A DNA stretch of 64,000 nucleotides from Pseudarthrobacter sp. C4D7 (lineage in GTDB: Bacteria > Actinomycetota > Actinomycetes > Actinomycetales > Micrococcaceae), in contig NZ_JABFMW010000022.1 of NCBI RefSeq assembly GCF_013359725.1, positions 1-64,000 of the forward strand, given 5' to 3'. The position numbers were made by a program, and so were the translations under genes. Positions 34,283 to 42,970 of this stretch are shown one piece after another (within the stretch, counting starts at the first letter, position 1; every line of letters starts with the position of its first letter). Below the pieces are notes generated by a model. That model saw nothing but the letters and a program-made list of their open reading frames with translations. It had not been told where the DNA came from and did no database searches.

Positions 34283-35239
34283 TCACACGGTCCTGATTCG
34301 GGGGTTGATGAGCAGGTAGAGAAGGTCCACGGCGATGTTCACCAGGACGAAGGTGACGGAGATAGTGAGGACCACGCCCTGGACCAGGTTCACGTCCAGG
34401 TTGGTGATGCCGTTGAGGATCAGCTGGCCCATGCCGGGCAGCGCGAAGATCATTTCAATGACGACGGCGCCGCCCAGCAGGTAGCCGATCCGCAGTCCCA
34501 GCACGGTCACCGGGGTCACCAGGGCGTTGCGGAGCACATTCTTCGACACCACTTCCCGGTACGGGACGCCGTTGCCGATGGCCGTCCGCACGTAGTCCCG
34601 GTCCAGTTCCTCCACCATGGAGGTCCGGACCACCCTGATCAGGGACGCCGACACCGGGATGCCCAGTGCCAGGGCGGGCAGCGCCATGGAGTTGAGCCAG
34701 CCGCCGAAGCCGGACTCGGGGGTGGCGATGCCGCCGGAGGGGAACATCGGTGCCGGACCCAAGGCGAACCACTGGATCAGCAGGATGCCCAGCCAGAACG
34801 ACGGCGTCGCCACCGCGGCGATGGAGAAGACCCGGACCAGCTGGTCCTGCCACTTGTCCCGGTACAGGGCACCGATGATGCCGAAGACCAGGGAGACCAC
34901 GACGGCGATAATGACGCCCAGGAAGGTCAGCTGCAGCGTCAGGGGAAACGCAGAGCCGATCATGCTTGCCACGGATTTCGCCGGGGGAGTGGTGACCCCC
35001 AGGTCGAACTGGAGGAGCTTGCCCAGGAAGCGGACGTACTGCAGCAGCAGGGGATCGTTCAGGCCGTTGGCCTGGCGGTACTGCTCTTTGGCTTCTTCGC
35101 TGGCTCCTTCGCCCAGGGCGCTGCCCGCCTGGTCGCCGGGTGCGGCCTGCAGGACGAGGAACACGAGCAGGGTGATGCCCAGGACCATCAGCGGCAGGGC
35201 TGCCAGCCGACGGCCCAGGAGGCGCAATATCGTGGTCAA
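34283..35239 (-). CDS. DppB-type ABC transporter permease
   Basis: A 318-residue membrane protein with six predicted membrane segments and a long periplasmic-side loop after helix 1, the OppB/DppB layout. The EAA-like motif is DYVRTAIGNGVPYREVVSKNVLRNALVTPVTVLGLRIGYLLGG. It forms the transmembrane channel with the permease half of the fusion protein. It is 21 bases downstream of the substrate-binding protein gene. The assignment to sialic acid rests on context. Confidence 0.92.
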   Translation of the reverse strand: MTTILRLLGRRLAALPLMVLGITLLVFLVLQAAPGDQAGSALGEGASEEAKEQYRQANGLNDPLLLQYVRFLGKLLQFDLGVTTPPAKSVASMIGSAFPLTLQLTFLGVIIAVVVSLVFGIIGALYRDKWQDQLVRVFSIAAVATPSFWLGILLIQWFALGPAPMFPSGGIATPESGFGGWLNSMALPALALGIPVSASLIRVVRTSMVEELDRDYVRTAIGNGVPYREVVSKNVLRNALVTPVTVLGLRIGYLLGGAVVIEMIFALPGMGQLILNGITNLDVNLVQGVVLTISVTFVLVNIAVDLLYLLINPRIRTV

Positions 35240-35260
35240 TGTAGTCTCCGGTTGATGTGG

Positions 35261-36898
35261 CTAGGCGGTGCGGCCCACACCAACGAAGGAAACTCCGGTG
35301 GTGGGCAGGGGCTTGAAGCCGCTGAGCTTCTTGGCATCCCAGGCGCTGGGAAGCTGGCGGTGGAACATCGGGTACAGCGGAAGCTCTTCGGAGACCAGGT
35401 CCACGATCTGCCCGGTGATCTTCCTGGCTTCGTCCTTGCTGGCCCTGGAGCCCTTGTCCATCAGGTCCTGCAGCTGGGTCCGTTCCGGGGTGGTCCAGTA
35501 CGCGCGCTTGTCCATCCAGGTGGGGCCGGAGTAGAACCAGCTCAGCAGCAGGTCGGCATCGTTGCCGAAGACCGACGGATCGCCCGGAGCGGCAACGACG
35601 GTGTAATCGCCCTTGCCCACGCGGTCCGCGTACAACGCGCCGGACTGCAGGTTCTTCAGGGTCACCTTCACGCCGGGGATCTTGTTCCAGGATTCGAGCA
35701 TGAGCGGTGCCACGTCCTTGACCCAGGCGGTGTCCGTGGTGAGGAGTTCGAATTCCAGGCTGGTCACCCCGGCCTGCTTGAGGAGGTCGGCCGCCTTGTT
35801 GGGGTCGTAGGAGTAGACGTTCTTGGCCTTGACGTAGTCCGGGTGGCCTTCCTGGAAGTAGGAGCTGGCCGGCTTGGCGTTGCCGAACAGGGCCTTCTTG
35901 ATGATCGAATCCTTGTCCAGGCCGTAATGCAATGCCTGGCGCACCAGCTTGTTGTTGAACGGGGCGGCCGTGCAGTTGAACATCAGGAAGAGCAGCCCGA
36001 AGGACTGGACCGATTCAACGGTGGCAGCGGATTTAAGCCCCTGCATGTCCAGGTAGGGGACGTCCTCGATGGCCTGGACGCGGCCGGACTGCATGGCGGT
36101 GACGCGGGCGGCCGCATCGGAAAGCAGCAGCCACGTCATCCCCTTGGCCAGGGCCGGCATGGGGCCGTTGTAGGCCTGGTTGGCTTCGAAGACGATCTTG
36201 TCGTCCTTGACGGCAGAGACCAGTTTGTAGGGGCCGGTTCCAACGGGCTTGGCGTCGAAGGATTTCAGCTGGTCGGAGCCGGCCGGGAAGTTGGTGAGCG
36301 CCTTGGGGACGACCTTTACGACCGAGATGCGCGGTCCGAACCCGGGGAAGGCGTACTTGAGGGTGAACTCGACGGTCTTGGCGTCGAGGGCCTTGACGTC
36401 CTGGATGAACGGGATGAACTGGGAGAACAACGACTTGTTGGCCGGGTCCATCACGCGGGTGAAGGAGAAGACGACGTCCTCCGCGGTTACCGGGGTGCCG
36501 TCATGGAACATTGCCCCGTCGCGGATGGCCACCTGGTAGGTGGTGTCGTTGACCATCTTGGGGTCGGCGGCGGCCAGCGCGTTGTAGGGCTCGCGGGTTG
36601 CCGGGTGCAGTTCCACCAGGCCTTCGAAGACGTGCAGGTTGGCCGCCATGGGGGTGGCGCCGGACGACGAGATGGGGTCGAAGCCGGTGGAGAGGGCATA
36701 GGAGATGCCGGCCTCGATGGTCAGGTCCTTGTTGATGGGTGAGCTGTTCCCGGTGGCACCCGTGGTAGTGGCTGCCGGGCCACCGCATGCCGCGATGGAG
36801 CTGGCGAAGGCTGCGGCCAGGCCTATGGCCCCGCCGAGCTTGAGGAAGTTCCGGCGGCTGGCGTCATTGACCAGCGGCAGGTTCTTGGTGTTATTCAT
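35261..36898 (-). CDS. ABC transporter substrate-binding lipoprotein, family 5 (SatA-like)
   Basis: A 545-residue solute-binding protein. [25 protein letters not shown] combines a twin-arginine motif (RRNFLK) with a lipobox cysteine, so it is probably a Tat-exported lipoprotein. The mature part has family-5 features ([50 protein letters not shown]) of the Dpp/Opp/Sat group, which bind peptides, nickel complexes or sialic acid. ATG 36898 is preferred; GTG 36907 is also in frame. It is the first gene of the operon, with the AGGAYGTCC-like site 34-45 bases upstream. Confidence 0.88.
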   Translation of the reverse strand: MNNTKNLPLVNDASRRNFLKLGGAIGLAAAFASSIAACGGPAATTTGATGNSSPINKDLTIEAGISYALSTGFDPISSSGATPMAANLHVFEGLVELHPATREPYNALAAADPKMVNDTTYQVAIRDGAMFHDGTPVTAEDVVFSFTRVMDPANKSLFSQFIPFIQDVKALDAKTVEFTLKYAFPGFGPRISVVKVVPKALTNFPAGSDQLKSFDAKPVGTGPYKLVSAVKDDKIVFEANQAYNGPMPALAKGMTWLLLSDAAARVTAMQSGRVQAIEDVPYLDMQGLKSAATVESVQSFGLLFLMFNCTAAPFNNKLVRQALHYGLDKDSIIKKALFGNAKPASSYFQEGHPDYVKAKNVYSYDPNKAADLLKQAGVTSLEFELLTTDTAWVKDVAPLMLESWNKIPGVKVTLKNLQSGALYADRVGKGDYTVVAAPGDPSVFGNDADLLLSWFYSGPTWMDKRAYWTTPERTQLQDLMDKGSRASKDEARKITGQIVDLVSEELPLYPMFHRQLPSAWDAKKLSGFKPLPTTGVSFVGVGRTA

Positions 36899-36931
36899 GT
36901 GCCTCACCGTTCAGAAGATGTTTATCGGATG

Positions 36932-36943
36932 TAGGATGTCCTA
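36932..36943. promoter_or_regulatory. TAGGATGTCCTA palindrome, candidate operator of the sialic acid operon
   Basis: TAGGA-TG-TCCTA is a perfect 5-2-5 palindrome between the divergent SBP gene and the DUF4862-type gene. It shares the core AGGAYGTCC with the site at 25141-25149. It also sits next to GGATGT repeated just upstream (36927-36932). Confidence 0.5.
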
Positions 36944-37058
36944 GCTCGTAGTGAAAACTGTAAGTCCCATCACAGCGAGCGTCAAGTGGACTGAAGTGCG
37001 GCACGTGGCAGGGGGCTCGTGCCGGCCTGCCACTGAACCCCTACGGAATGGAGCATCC

Positions 37059-37964
37059 ATGTCTTTGATCGTTGGCGCTTATGCCGCACAGCCCGGCGAG
37101 CCCGCGGACGAGTTCTACCAGGGGCTGGGAACCGTTCCCGCCGTCCGGGGACTCGAACTTCCCTATGGGCCCCTCGGGGGTGCCGGATGGCCGGCCGGGG
37201 CCCCGCGGGACTGGTCGGCAGTGGTGACCTCCATCCCCGGCACCATGCAGCGGCTTCAGGATGATCCAACTTTCGGCCTTGCCTCTCCGGACGCGGAAGG
37301 CAGGCGGGAAGCCCTCGGCTTCGCGGCCGGAATCCGGGAATTTGTGCTGGAACTTCAGGGCGAAGGACACGTGGTGGAGGGCGTGGAGCTGCATTCCGCC
37401 CCTGCGGCACGTGCCTCCGCGCGGTGGTTCAGGGAGTCCCTGAAGGAAGTCCTGGACTGGGATTGGGGCCCCGCCCGCGTGCTCGTGGAGCACTGCGACG
37501 CACCCCGTCCCGGGAGCCGGCCGGAGAAGGGATTTCTGCCTTTCGTCGAGGAGGTGGATGTGCTCCGGTCCTTGCAGGACCAGGGGAGTGCGCCGGTGGA
37601 CATGGTGGTCAACTGGGCCCGCTCCGTCATTGAAAGCCGAAACCCCGGCACTGCTGCGGAGCACATCGCACACGCCCGGGAAGCCGGCGTCCTGGCGGGG
37701 GTGATCTTCTCTGGGTGTTCCCCGGAGGAAACCGGGTTTGGCTATCCCTGGATCGATGCCCACCTGCCGGCCGCTGAGGTGGAGGGTGCGCCGGGCAGTT
37801 CGTTGCTGACCTCCGATGAAATCCGCCGGTGCCTCGTCGCGGCGGGGGAGCCGCCCATCACGGGCTTCAAGATCGGCCTGCCCCGCGAGGGGCTTTCCGT
37901 ACTGCAGCGGGTGGAGCGGCTCAGGCAGATGTGCGCCCTGGTTGAGGGGCATCGTCCACGGTGA
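37059..37964 (+). CDS. DUF4862-type protein, TIM-barrel-like, in the sialic acid locus
   Basis: A 301-residue soluble protein I associate with DUF4862; no function is known. The pattern looks like a xylose-isomerase/AP-endonuclease-type barrel: alternating strands and helices with possible metal ligands in GLELPYG, VLVEHCDAP, VDMVVNWARSV and HAREAGVLAGVIFSGCS. This suggests, but does not prove, an isomerase, epimerase or hydrolase. ATG 37059 has GGAG upstream. It is divergent from the transporter operon, shares its regulatory region, and its last 44 bases overlap the end of the convergent sialidase gene. That tight arrangement argues for a sialic acid-linked role, such as processing of a modified or anhydro sialic acid or an anomer conversion. 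Confidence 0.6.
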   Translation: MSLIVGAYAAQPGEPADEFYQGLGTVPAVRGLELPYGPLGGAGWPAGAPRDWSAVVTSIPGTMQRLQDDPTFGLASPDAEGRREALGFAAGIREFVLELQGEGHVVEGVELHSAPAARASARWFRESLKEVLDWDWGPARVLVEHCDAPRPGSRPEKGFLPFVEEVDVLRSLQDQGSAPVDMVVNWARSVIESRNPGTAAEHIAHAREAGVLAGVIFSGCSPEETGFGYPWIDAHLPAAEVEGAPGSSLLTSDEIRRCLVAAGEPPITGFKIGLPREGLSVLQRVERLRQMCALVEGHRPR

Positions 37965-39624
37965 CGCTGCCTGAAGCGATATCGAAGCGGAATGTCCTGG
38001 ATCGCACCACGGGCAAGCCGGCGCGCAGCCCTTCGATTGAGAACCGGAGTTCCAGGACGTCACGCTCCACATCCTCCGCGGCCAGGGTGTAGGAGGGCGT
38101 GAAATAGAGCGCCTCTCCGCCGGCCTTGAGGTCGGCTGTGGGGAAGGCGGCGGCTCCGGGGCCTGACAGCCGGACCCGCTCAACTGTTATGCCGCCGTCG
38201 TTCCTGGCCCGGCCGGTAAAGGCAAGGATGTCCCCTGCCTTGTAGCCGGGGACGATGGGGCCGTAGTTGAGGTCCTGTGCTTCACGGGTGCCCAGGACCT
38301 GGCCCTGCCCGGCCGCGTAGCCTTGGCCGATCTCCTTCGACGCCGCTCCCCAGTCCGCCCCGCCGGGCGCCATGACGTGGAATTCGCCCGCATGCTGCCA
38401 CTCGGGCGGCAGCCCGGGTGTGACGGACCGGAGTTCGATGTCGAAGCTGAGGCTGGCCTCCTGCTTCGGGTTGCCGGACGTCTCCGGAGGGGTGCTGAGC
38501 TGGCCGGTCAGCTGCGCGGCCGGGATGGAGGCGAACACGATTTCGCGGTAGCCCTGGCGCTCGTACAGGACGCCGATGTTGCCGTCCGGCAGCCGGGTGG
38601 CCGTGGAGTACGCCGAGCTTCCCGCGCACAGCAGCACCCGTGCGGGCCAAGTGCGGCCGTTGTCCGGGGACAAGCTCAGGACGGTGTTCCGGCGGAGGGC
38701 GGTGTCCTGGTTGTTGGTTGCCAGCAGCCAACTGTCCGTGTCTGGTGCGGCAAGGCCGGCCACGGAAGGAAGGCCGTCGAAGCGGGTCAGGGAGCCGTTG
38801 TCGCTGGGATCCGGGAGGTCCCCGACGGGAGCCAGCGCACTCCAGCTGCGGCCGCCGTCGGCGGACGTGGCGGCCAGCCGGCGCGGAGTGGCGCGGCTGT
38901 GGAGGAGCAGCCGGCCGTCGTCCAGGGCGGCCACCTTGTTCTCGTTCGGTGCGGCGCCGTGGGTTTCGGCGCTGATGAGGTCCCCAAGCGTCCAGCTGTC
39001 CCCATGATCGTCGCTGTAGGCCGACGCTGCCATGATCGCACCGCCGCACAGGAGGACGAACTGCTGAACCAGCCGCCCGCGTAAAGGTCCGGCATGGACC
39101 TGGGTTCCCTGCCCTGCCGCGGCGAAGATTCCCGTGATGTCCCGGCCGGGGACGGAGCCCTTCAGCTCGGCGGTGAGCCGCCGGTGCCGCCAGCTGGCGC
39201 CGTCGTCGTCGGACCAGCTGAGGTCGCAATGCTGGATGAAGTCGTCGTCCGGCGCCGTCCCGGTAGTGGATTCGAAGAATCCGGCGCGGGTGCCGGCGGC
39301 ATGGAACAGGAAAATGCGTCCCGTGTCCGCGTCCACCAGCAGGCTGGGGTCGCCGAAGCCTTCCAGGCCGGTTCCGGTCCGCACCACGTGCTGGGCGCTC
39401 CACGTCCGGCCGTTGTCCGTGCTGCGACGCAGCAGGAGGTCGATAGGGCTTGGAAGATCGTCCAGGTTGGGGCGGCCGTCGTAGGCCGCCAGCAGTGTGC
39501 CCCTGGTGGTGACGGCCAGTGCGGGAATGCGGTACTGCCGGTATCCGCCGCGGCCGCGGGTGGCCAGGACGCGTTCCACGGTGGGGGAGGCTGCGAGCGC
39601 TGGAGCAGAGAGATAGGACGTCAC
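37921..39624 (-). CDS. nanH: Exo-alpha-sialidase (GH33), leaderless
   Basis: A 567-residue protein. YRIPALAVT is the sialidase RIP motif carrying the first arginine of the triad; five Asp-boxes (STDNGRTW, SDDDGASW, SDDHGDSW, SADGGRSW, SPDNGRTW) mark a six-bladed propeller; the active-site Tyr/Glu region is in NENKVAALDDG and VLYERQGYREI. Residues about 400-560 form an extra beta-sandwich. It should release terminal sialic acid from glycans. The N-terminus MTSYLSAPALAASPTVERV has no signal peptide. GTG 39624 is the only good start; its 3' end overlaps the DUF4862-type gene by 44 bases. Confidence 0.9.
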   Translation of the reverse strand: MTSYLSAPALAASPTVERVLATRGRGGYRQYRIPALAVTTRGTLLAAYDGRPNLDDLPSPIDLLLRRSTDNGRTWSAQHVVRTGTGLEGFGDPSLLVDADTGRIFLFHAAGTRAGFFESTTGTAPDDDFIQHCDLSWSDDDGASWRHRRLTAELKGSVPGRDITGIFAAAGQGTQVHAGPLRGRLVQQFVLLCGGAIMAASAYSDDHGDSWTLGDLISAETHGAAPNENKVAALDDGRLLLHSRATPRRLAATSADGGRSWSALAPVGDLPDPSDNGSLTRFDGLPSVAGLAAPDTDSWLLATNNQDTALRRNTVLSLSPDNGRTWPARVLLCAGSSAYSTATRLPDGNIGVLYERQGYREIVFASIPAAQLTGQLSTPPETSGNPKQEASLSFDIELRSVTPGLPPEWQHAGEFHVMAPGGADWGAASKEIGQGYAAGQGQVLGTREAQDLNYGPIVPGYKAGDILAFTGRARNDGGITVERVRLSGPGAAAFPTADLKAGGEALYFTPSYTLAAEDVERDVLELRFSIEGLRAGLPVVRSRTFRFDIASGSVTVDDAPQPGRTSA

Positions 39625-39662
39625 ATGTTTAGTCTAGCTTTCCGCTCCACCGGCCCGGCCCC

Positions 39663-40361
39663 TCAGCCTCCCGCCAGCACCGGCGCCGTGAGCCTGCCGT
39701 CCCGCATGGTGGCCACCGCATCCGTCAGAGGTACAAATTCGGTGTCATGGGTGACCATCACCGTGGCCACGTTGAACTCCGTGGTCACCTCCCGCAGCAG
39801 CCCCACGATCGCGGCGCTCCGTTCGTGGTCCAGTGCCGCCGTCGGCTCATCCACCAGCAGCACCCTGGGGCTGCCCATGAGCGCCCGGGCAATGTTCACG
39901 CGCTGGCGCTGGCCGCCGGAGAGCTGGTGGGGCAGCTTGTCCGCGCCCGCGGACAGGCCCACCACGTCCAGCAGCCCCGCTGCCCTGGCACGGGCTGCTT
40001 TGGCGTTTTTCCCCCGCAGGTGGTCGCTGATGATGAGCTGCTCGACGGCGGTGAGCGAAGGAAGCAGGTTGGGTTGCTGGAAGATGATGCCCACTTTGTC
40101 TCGACGCAGTGCCGTCAGCTCCCTGTCCTTAAGGCCCGCGGTGTCGGCGCCGTCCACGAGGACCTGGCCGCGGGTGGGGCGGACCAGGGTGGCGGCGGTG
40201 GCCAGCAGGCTGGACTTGCCGGAGCCCGAGGGGCCCACGAGGGCGACCAGCTGGCCCGCCCGAGCGGTGAGGTTCACCCGGTCCAGGGCGGTGGTGGTCC
40301 CGCTGCCGTCCGGGTATTCGAGGGTGACATCGACCAGGCTCAAGGGGGTGGAGGTGCTCAT
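39663..40361 (-). CDS. ABC transporter ATP-binding protein (LolD/MacB-like)
   Basis: A 232-residue ATPase with Walker A GPSGSGKSSLL, the LolD-type IIFQQPNLLPSLTAVEQL motif, signature QLSGGQRQRVNIARALM, Walker B VLLVDEPTAALD and switch His in VMVTHD. It pairs with the FtsX-type permease encoded just upstream (28-base gap). Such pairs move antimicrobials or lipoproteins, or act as mechanotransmission pumps. ATG 40361 has AAAGGAAA upstream. Confidence 0.9.
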   Translation of the reverse strand: MSTSTPLSLVDVTLEYPDGSGTTTALDRVNLTARAGQLVALVGPSGSGKSSLLATAATLVRPTRGQVLVDGADTAGLKDRELTALRRDKVGIIFQQPNLLPSLTAVEQLIISDHLRGKNAKAARARAAGLLDVVGLSAGADKLPHQLSGGQRQRVNIARALMGSPRVLLVDEPTAALDHERSAAIVGLLREVTTEFNVATVMVTHDTEFVPLTDAVATMRDGRLTAPVLAGG

Positions 40362-40389
40362 GTCCGGGGTTTCCTTTCGGGGAGGGGGT

Positions 40390-41493
40390 TTAGTTGCCGC
40401 CGAGCGCCAGGAGCGCATCGACCTTGGTGACGCGCCGGACAGCCAGCGCGGCGCCGGCCAGGCCCAGGGCAACGATCCCGACGACGGGAACCACCGTGGT
40501 GCCCAGGGTCAGCTGGAAAGGGGCCGCCTGGGCGGCGAATGCACCCGCGGCCACCCCGACAGCGCCGCCAACCCCGGCCCCGGCCAGCAGCACGATGGCC
40601 GCCTGGGTCATCGCGTCGCGCAGGATGTAGCCGCCGGCTGCGCCCATGGCTTTGAGGACCGCAATGTCGCGGGTGCGCTGGATGGTCCAGACGCTCAGGA
40701 AGGCCACGATCACCAGGGCCGAGATGCCGTACAGGAACGCCTGCATCAGGGTGAGGGACCCGTTTTCGCTCTTGAAGGAGCCCAGCGCCTGGAAGGAACC
40801 GGTGCGGGACTCGCTCACCGTGTTTGCGGCCGCGTCTGCCGCGGCCTTATCCACGGCGGCCCCGTCCGCGTGGGTCACGGCAACGACGGTGGCCAGCTGC
40901 CCGCCGTCGGACACGTGCGCGGCCTTCGCCCACGCCGGCAGCGCAGTCCACACCACGCTGGTGTGCGCGTACCACTGGTCCGGGACCACGGCCGCGACCG
41001 AGAGGTCCACACCGCCCAAAGACACCGTGCCGCCCTGGCCCACCGACAGGGCCTCCGCCACCGAGGAGCCCACCACGGCCGTGCCGGCGGAGACCTCCAT
41101 GGGAGCCAGCAGGCTGCCGGGGGAGACTCCAAACACCGCAACGTTCGCGGTTCCCGAACCGTCCGCCGTCTGCGCCCTCGTCTGGGTGATGCCCACCGGC
41201 TCGGCGGACTGGACGCCCGGCTGCCGTTGCCAGCTGTCCACCTGGGCGGCGGTCACGGAGCTTTCGGTGTAGGACGCTTTGGGGGAACCTGCGCCGGGGG
41301 CGCCGAAGGCAATGGTGTCCACCGGCTTCGCGGCGCCTGCACCCAGTTTTGCGATGGCTGACGTGGATTGCTCGGCGAGGCCCGCGGTCAGGCCGGACAG
41401 CATCACCAGCAGCAGGGTGATCAGGGCTACGACGCCGCCCATCATGGCGAACCGGCCTTTGGCGAAGCGGATATCGCGGATTGCCAGGAACAC
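40390..41493 (-). CDS. FtsX/MacB-type ABC transporter permease
   Basis: A 367-residue protein: one N-terminal membrane segment (MMGGVVALITLLLVMLSGLTAG), an extracytoplasmic domain of about 190 residues, then three C-terminal segments with the FtsX motif TRDIAVLKAMGAAGGYILRDAM. GTG at 41493 is chosen because AAAGAAG precedes it and VFLAIRDIRFAKGRF is the usual cytoplasmic start. It is divergent from the two-component system genes, 166 bases apart, which suggests that system controls the pump. Confidence 0.88.
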   Translation of the reverse strand: MFLAIRDIRFAKGRFAMMGGVVALITLLLVMLSGLTAGLAEQSTSAIAKLGAGAAKPVDTIAFGAPGAGSPKASYTESSVTAAQVDSWQRQPGVQSAEPVGITQTRAQTADGSGTANVAVFGVSPGSLLAPMEVSAGTAVVGSSVAEALSVGQGGTVSLGGVDLSVAAVVPDQWYAHTSVVWTALPAWAKAAHVSDGGQLATVVAVTHADGAAVDKAAADAAANTVSESRTGSFQALGSFKSENGSLTLMQAFLYGISALVIVAFLSVWTIQRTRDIAVLKAMGAAGGYILRDAMTQAAIVLLAGAGVGGAVGVAAGAFAAQAAPFQLTLGTTVVPVVGIVALGLAGAALAVRRVTKVDALLALGGN

Positions 41494-41659
41494 GTTGTTT
41501 CTTCTTTCAGCAGGGTGGATTGTTTTGTCCTTCCACTCTCCCGGCCGGAGCCGGACCGGGCATCGCAGGGACGGTTGATCCGGCGGCGCAAAAGGGTGGA
41601 ACCCGGAGTCAACCATTCGGTTGATCCCCTCCACCGGGTCCCCGGCATAAGCTGAGGGA

Positions 41660-42970
41660 ATGCCTGCCACGCCCCTGCCGAAACCACAGGAGAAGGCCGC
41701 AGCCAACCCCTCCCGCGGGCCCTTGGATGCACTGGAGAATGCGTCATCGGCCGCCATCCTCCGAGTCCTGCGGGTCACGCTGCACGCCGGGTTCGCGCTC
41801 CTGCTGGCCGTCGGTATGGTCCGGACCCTGGCGGTGGGAGGTTCCCTGCGCTGGGTGTGGGCGGCCACCGCCGTGGTCCTCGCTGCCGTTTACCTCGCCG
41901 GCACTGTCCTGGAGAAACGCCACGCGGAGGGGCGGAGCGGCATGGACCCGCGCCGCTACGGCCTGTTGTGGCTCTGCCTGGTCACGGCCTTGTGGGTCTT
42001 GCTGCTTGCCGGCAGCGCCGATTTCGCCTGGCTGGCCTTCCCCATCTTCTTCCTGCACCTGCACCTGCTGCCGCGGCGTGCCGCACTCCTGACCGTCGGC
42101 CTGATGACGGCGGCGGTGGTCGCCTCCCAATGGGCCGTCAGTGGTGCCCCCGTCCCGCATGCGGCGGCCGTCGTGGGACCTGTCCTGGGCGCGGTCTTCT
42201 CCGTCATTACCGGCCTGGCCTACGCGGCCCTGTACCGCGAGGCCGAAAACCAGCGGCGCGCGGCCGATGAGCTGCGGCGGACGCGGCAGGAGCTGGCCCG
42301 GTCCCAGCACCAGGCGGGCGTGCTGGCGGAGCGGGAGCGGCTGGCCCGCGAAATTCACGACACACTGGCGCAGGGCCTGTCCAGCATCGTGCTGCTGGGC
42401 CGGGCGGCCGGGCAGTCCCTCGCCGAGGGGGACGCCGCCACAGCTGGCGGCCGGCTGGCGCTGGTGGAGCAGACCGCCGCGGACAACCTCGCCGAGGCGC
42501 GCCGCTTTGTCCGCGGCCTGTCCTCACCGCAGCTGGACGGCAGCACCCTGGTGGAAGCCCTGGACCGGCTGTGCCGCAGGACCGGGACGGAGGCCGCGGC
42601 GGCAGGGGCGCAGCTGCGCTGCCGGCTGGAGGTGGACGGGGAACCGCAGGACATTCCGCAACCTGCCCGCGTTGCCCTGCTGCGGGCGGCGCAGGCGAGC
42701 CTTGCGAACGTCCGCGAACACGCCCGGGCCGCGAACGCCGTCGTCAGCCTCGCTTTCCTGGGCAGTGAGGTGACCATGGACGTGTACGACGACGGCACGG
42801 GCTTTGACCCGGAGGCTGCGGCGGGTGCCTTGGACGCAGCGGACGGCAGCGGATTCGGGCTGCGCTCGCTGCGGGACCGCGTTGCCGCGTTGAACGGCAC
42901 GCTTGCCGTGGAGTCGGCGCCGGGCGAGGGTACGGTGGTGGCGATCAGGCTCCCGGTGGTGGACCCATGA
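41660..42970 (+). CDS. Sensor histidine kinase, NarL-partner type
   Basis: A 436-residue membrane sensor. Residues 25-200 hold about six hydrophobic segments, then a coiled linker (EAENQRRAADELRRTRQELARSQHQAG), the phospho-acceptor REIHDTLAQGLSSIVLL (His in REIHD) and a C-terminal HATPase (VYDDGTGFDPEA, GFGLRSLRDRVAALNG). It would autophosphorylate and pass phosphate to the coupled response regulator. The membrane input domain has no large sensor, so it may sense the membrane or the neighbouring pump, as in BceS-like intramembrane kinases. Confidence 0.9.
   Translation: MPATPLPKPQEKAAANPSRGPLDALENASSAAILRVLRVTLHAGFALLLAVGMVRTLAVGGSLRWVWAATAVVLAAVYLAGTVLEKRHAEGRSGMDPRRYGLLWLCLVTALWVLLLAGSADFAWLAFPIFFLHLHLLPRRAALLTVGLMTAAVVASQWAVSGAPVPHAAAVVGPVLGAVFSVITGLAYAALYREAENQRRAADELRRTRQELARSQHQAGVLAERERLAREIHDTLAQGLSSIVLLGRAAGQSLAEGDAATAGGRLALVEQTAADNLAEARRFVRGLSSPQLDGSTLVEALDRLCRRTGTEAAAAGAQLRCRLEVDGEPQDIPQPARVALLRAAQASLANVREHARAANAVVSLAFLGSEVTMDVYDDGTGFDPEAAAGALDAADGSGFGLRSLRDRVAALNGTLAVESAPGEGTVVAIRLPVVDP

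Noticed and set aside
34094..36742. An 882-codon plus-strand open frame
   Set aside because: It is opposite the substrate-binding protein and permease genes, which have clear family motifs and ribosome sites. The frame is Gly/Arg/His-rich with no recognisable domain, a product of high-GC antisense.
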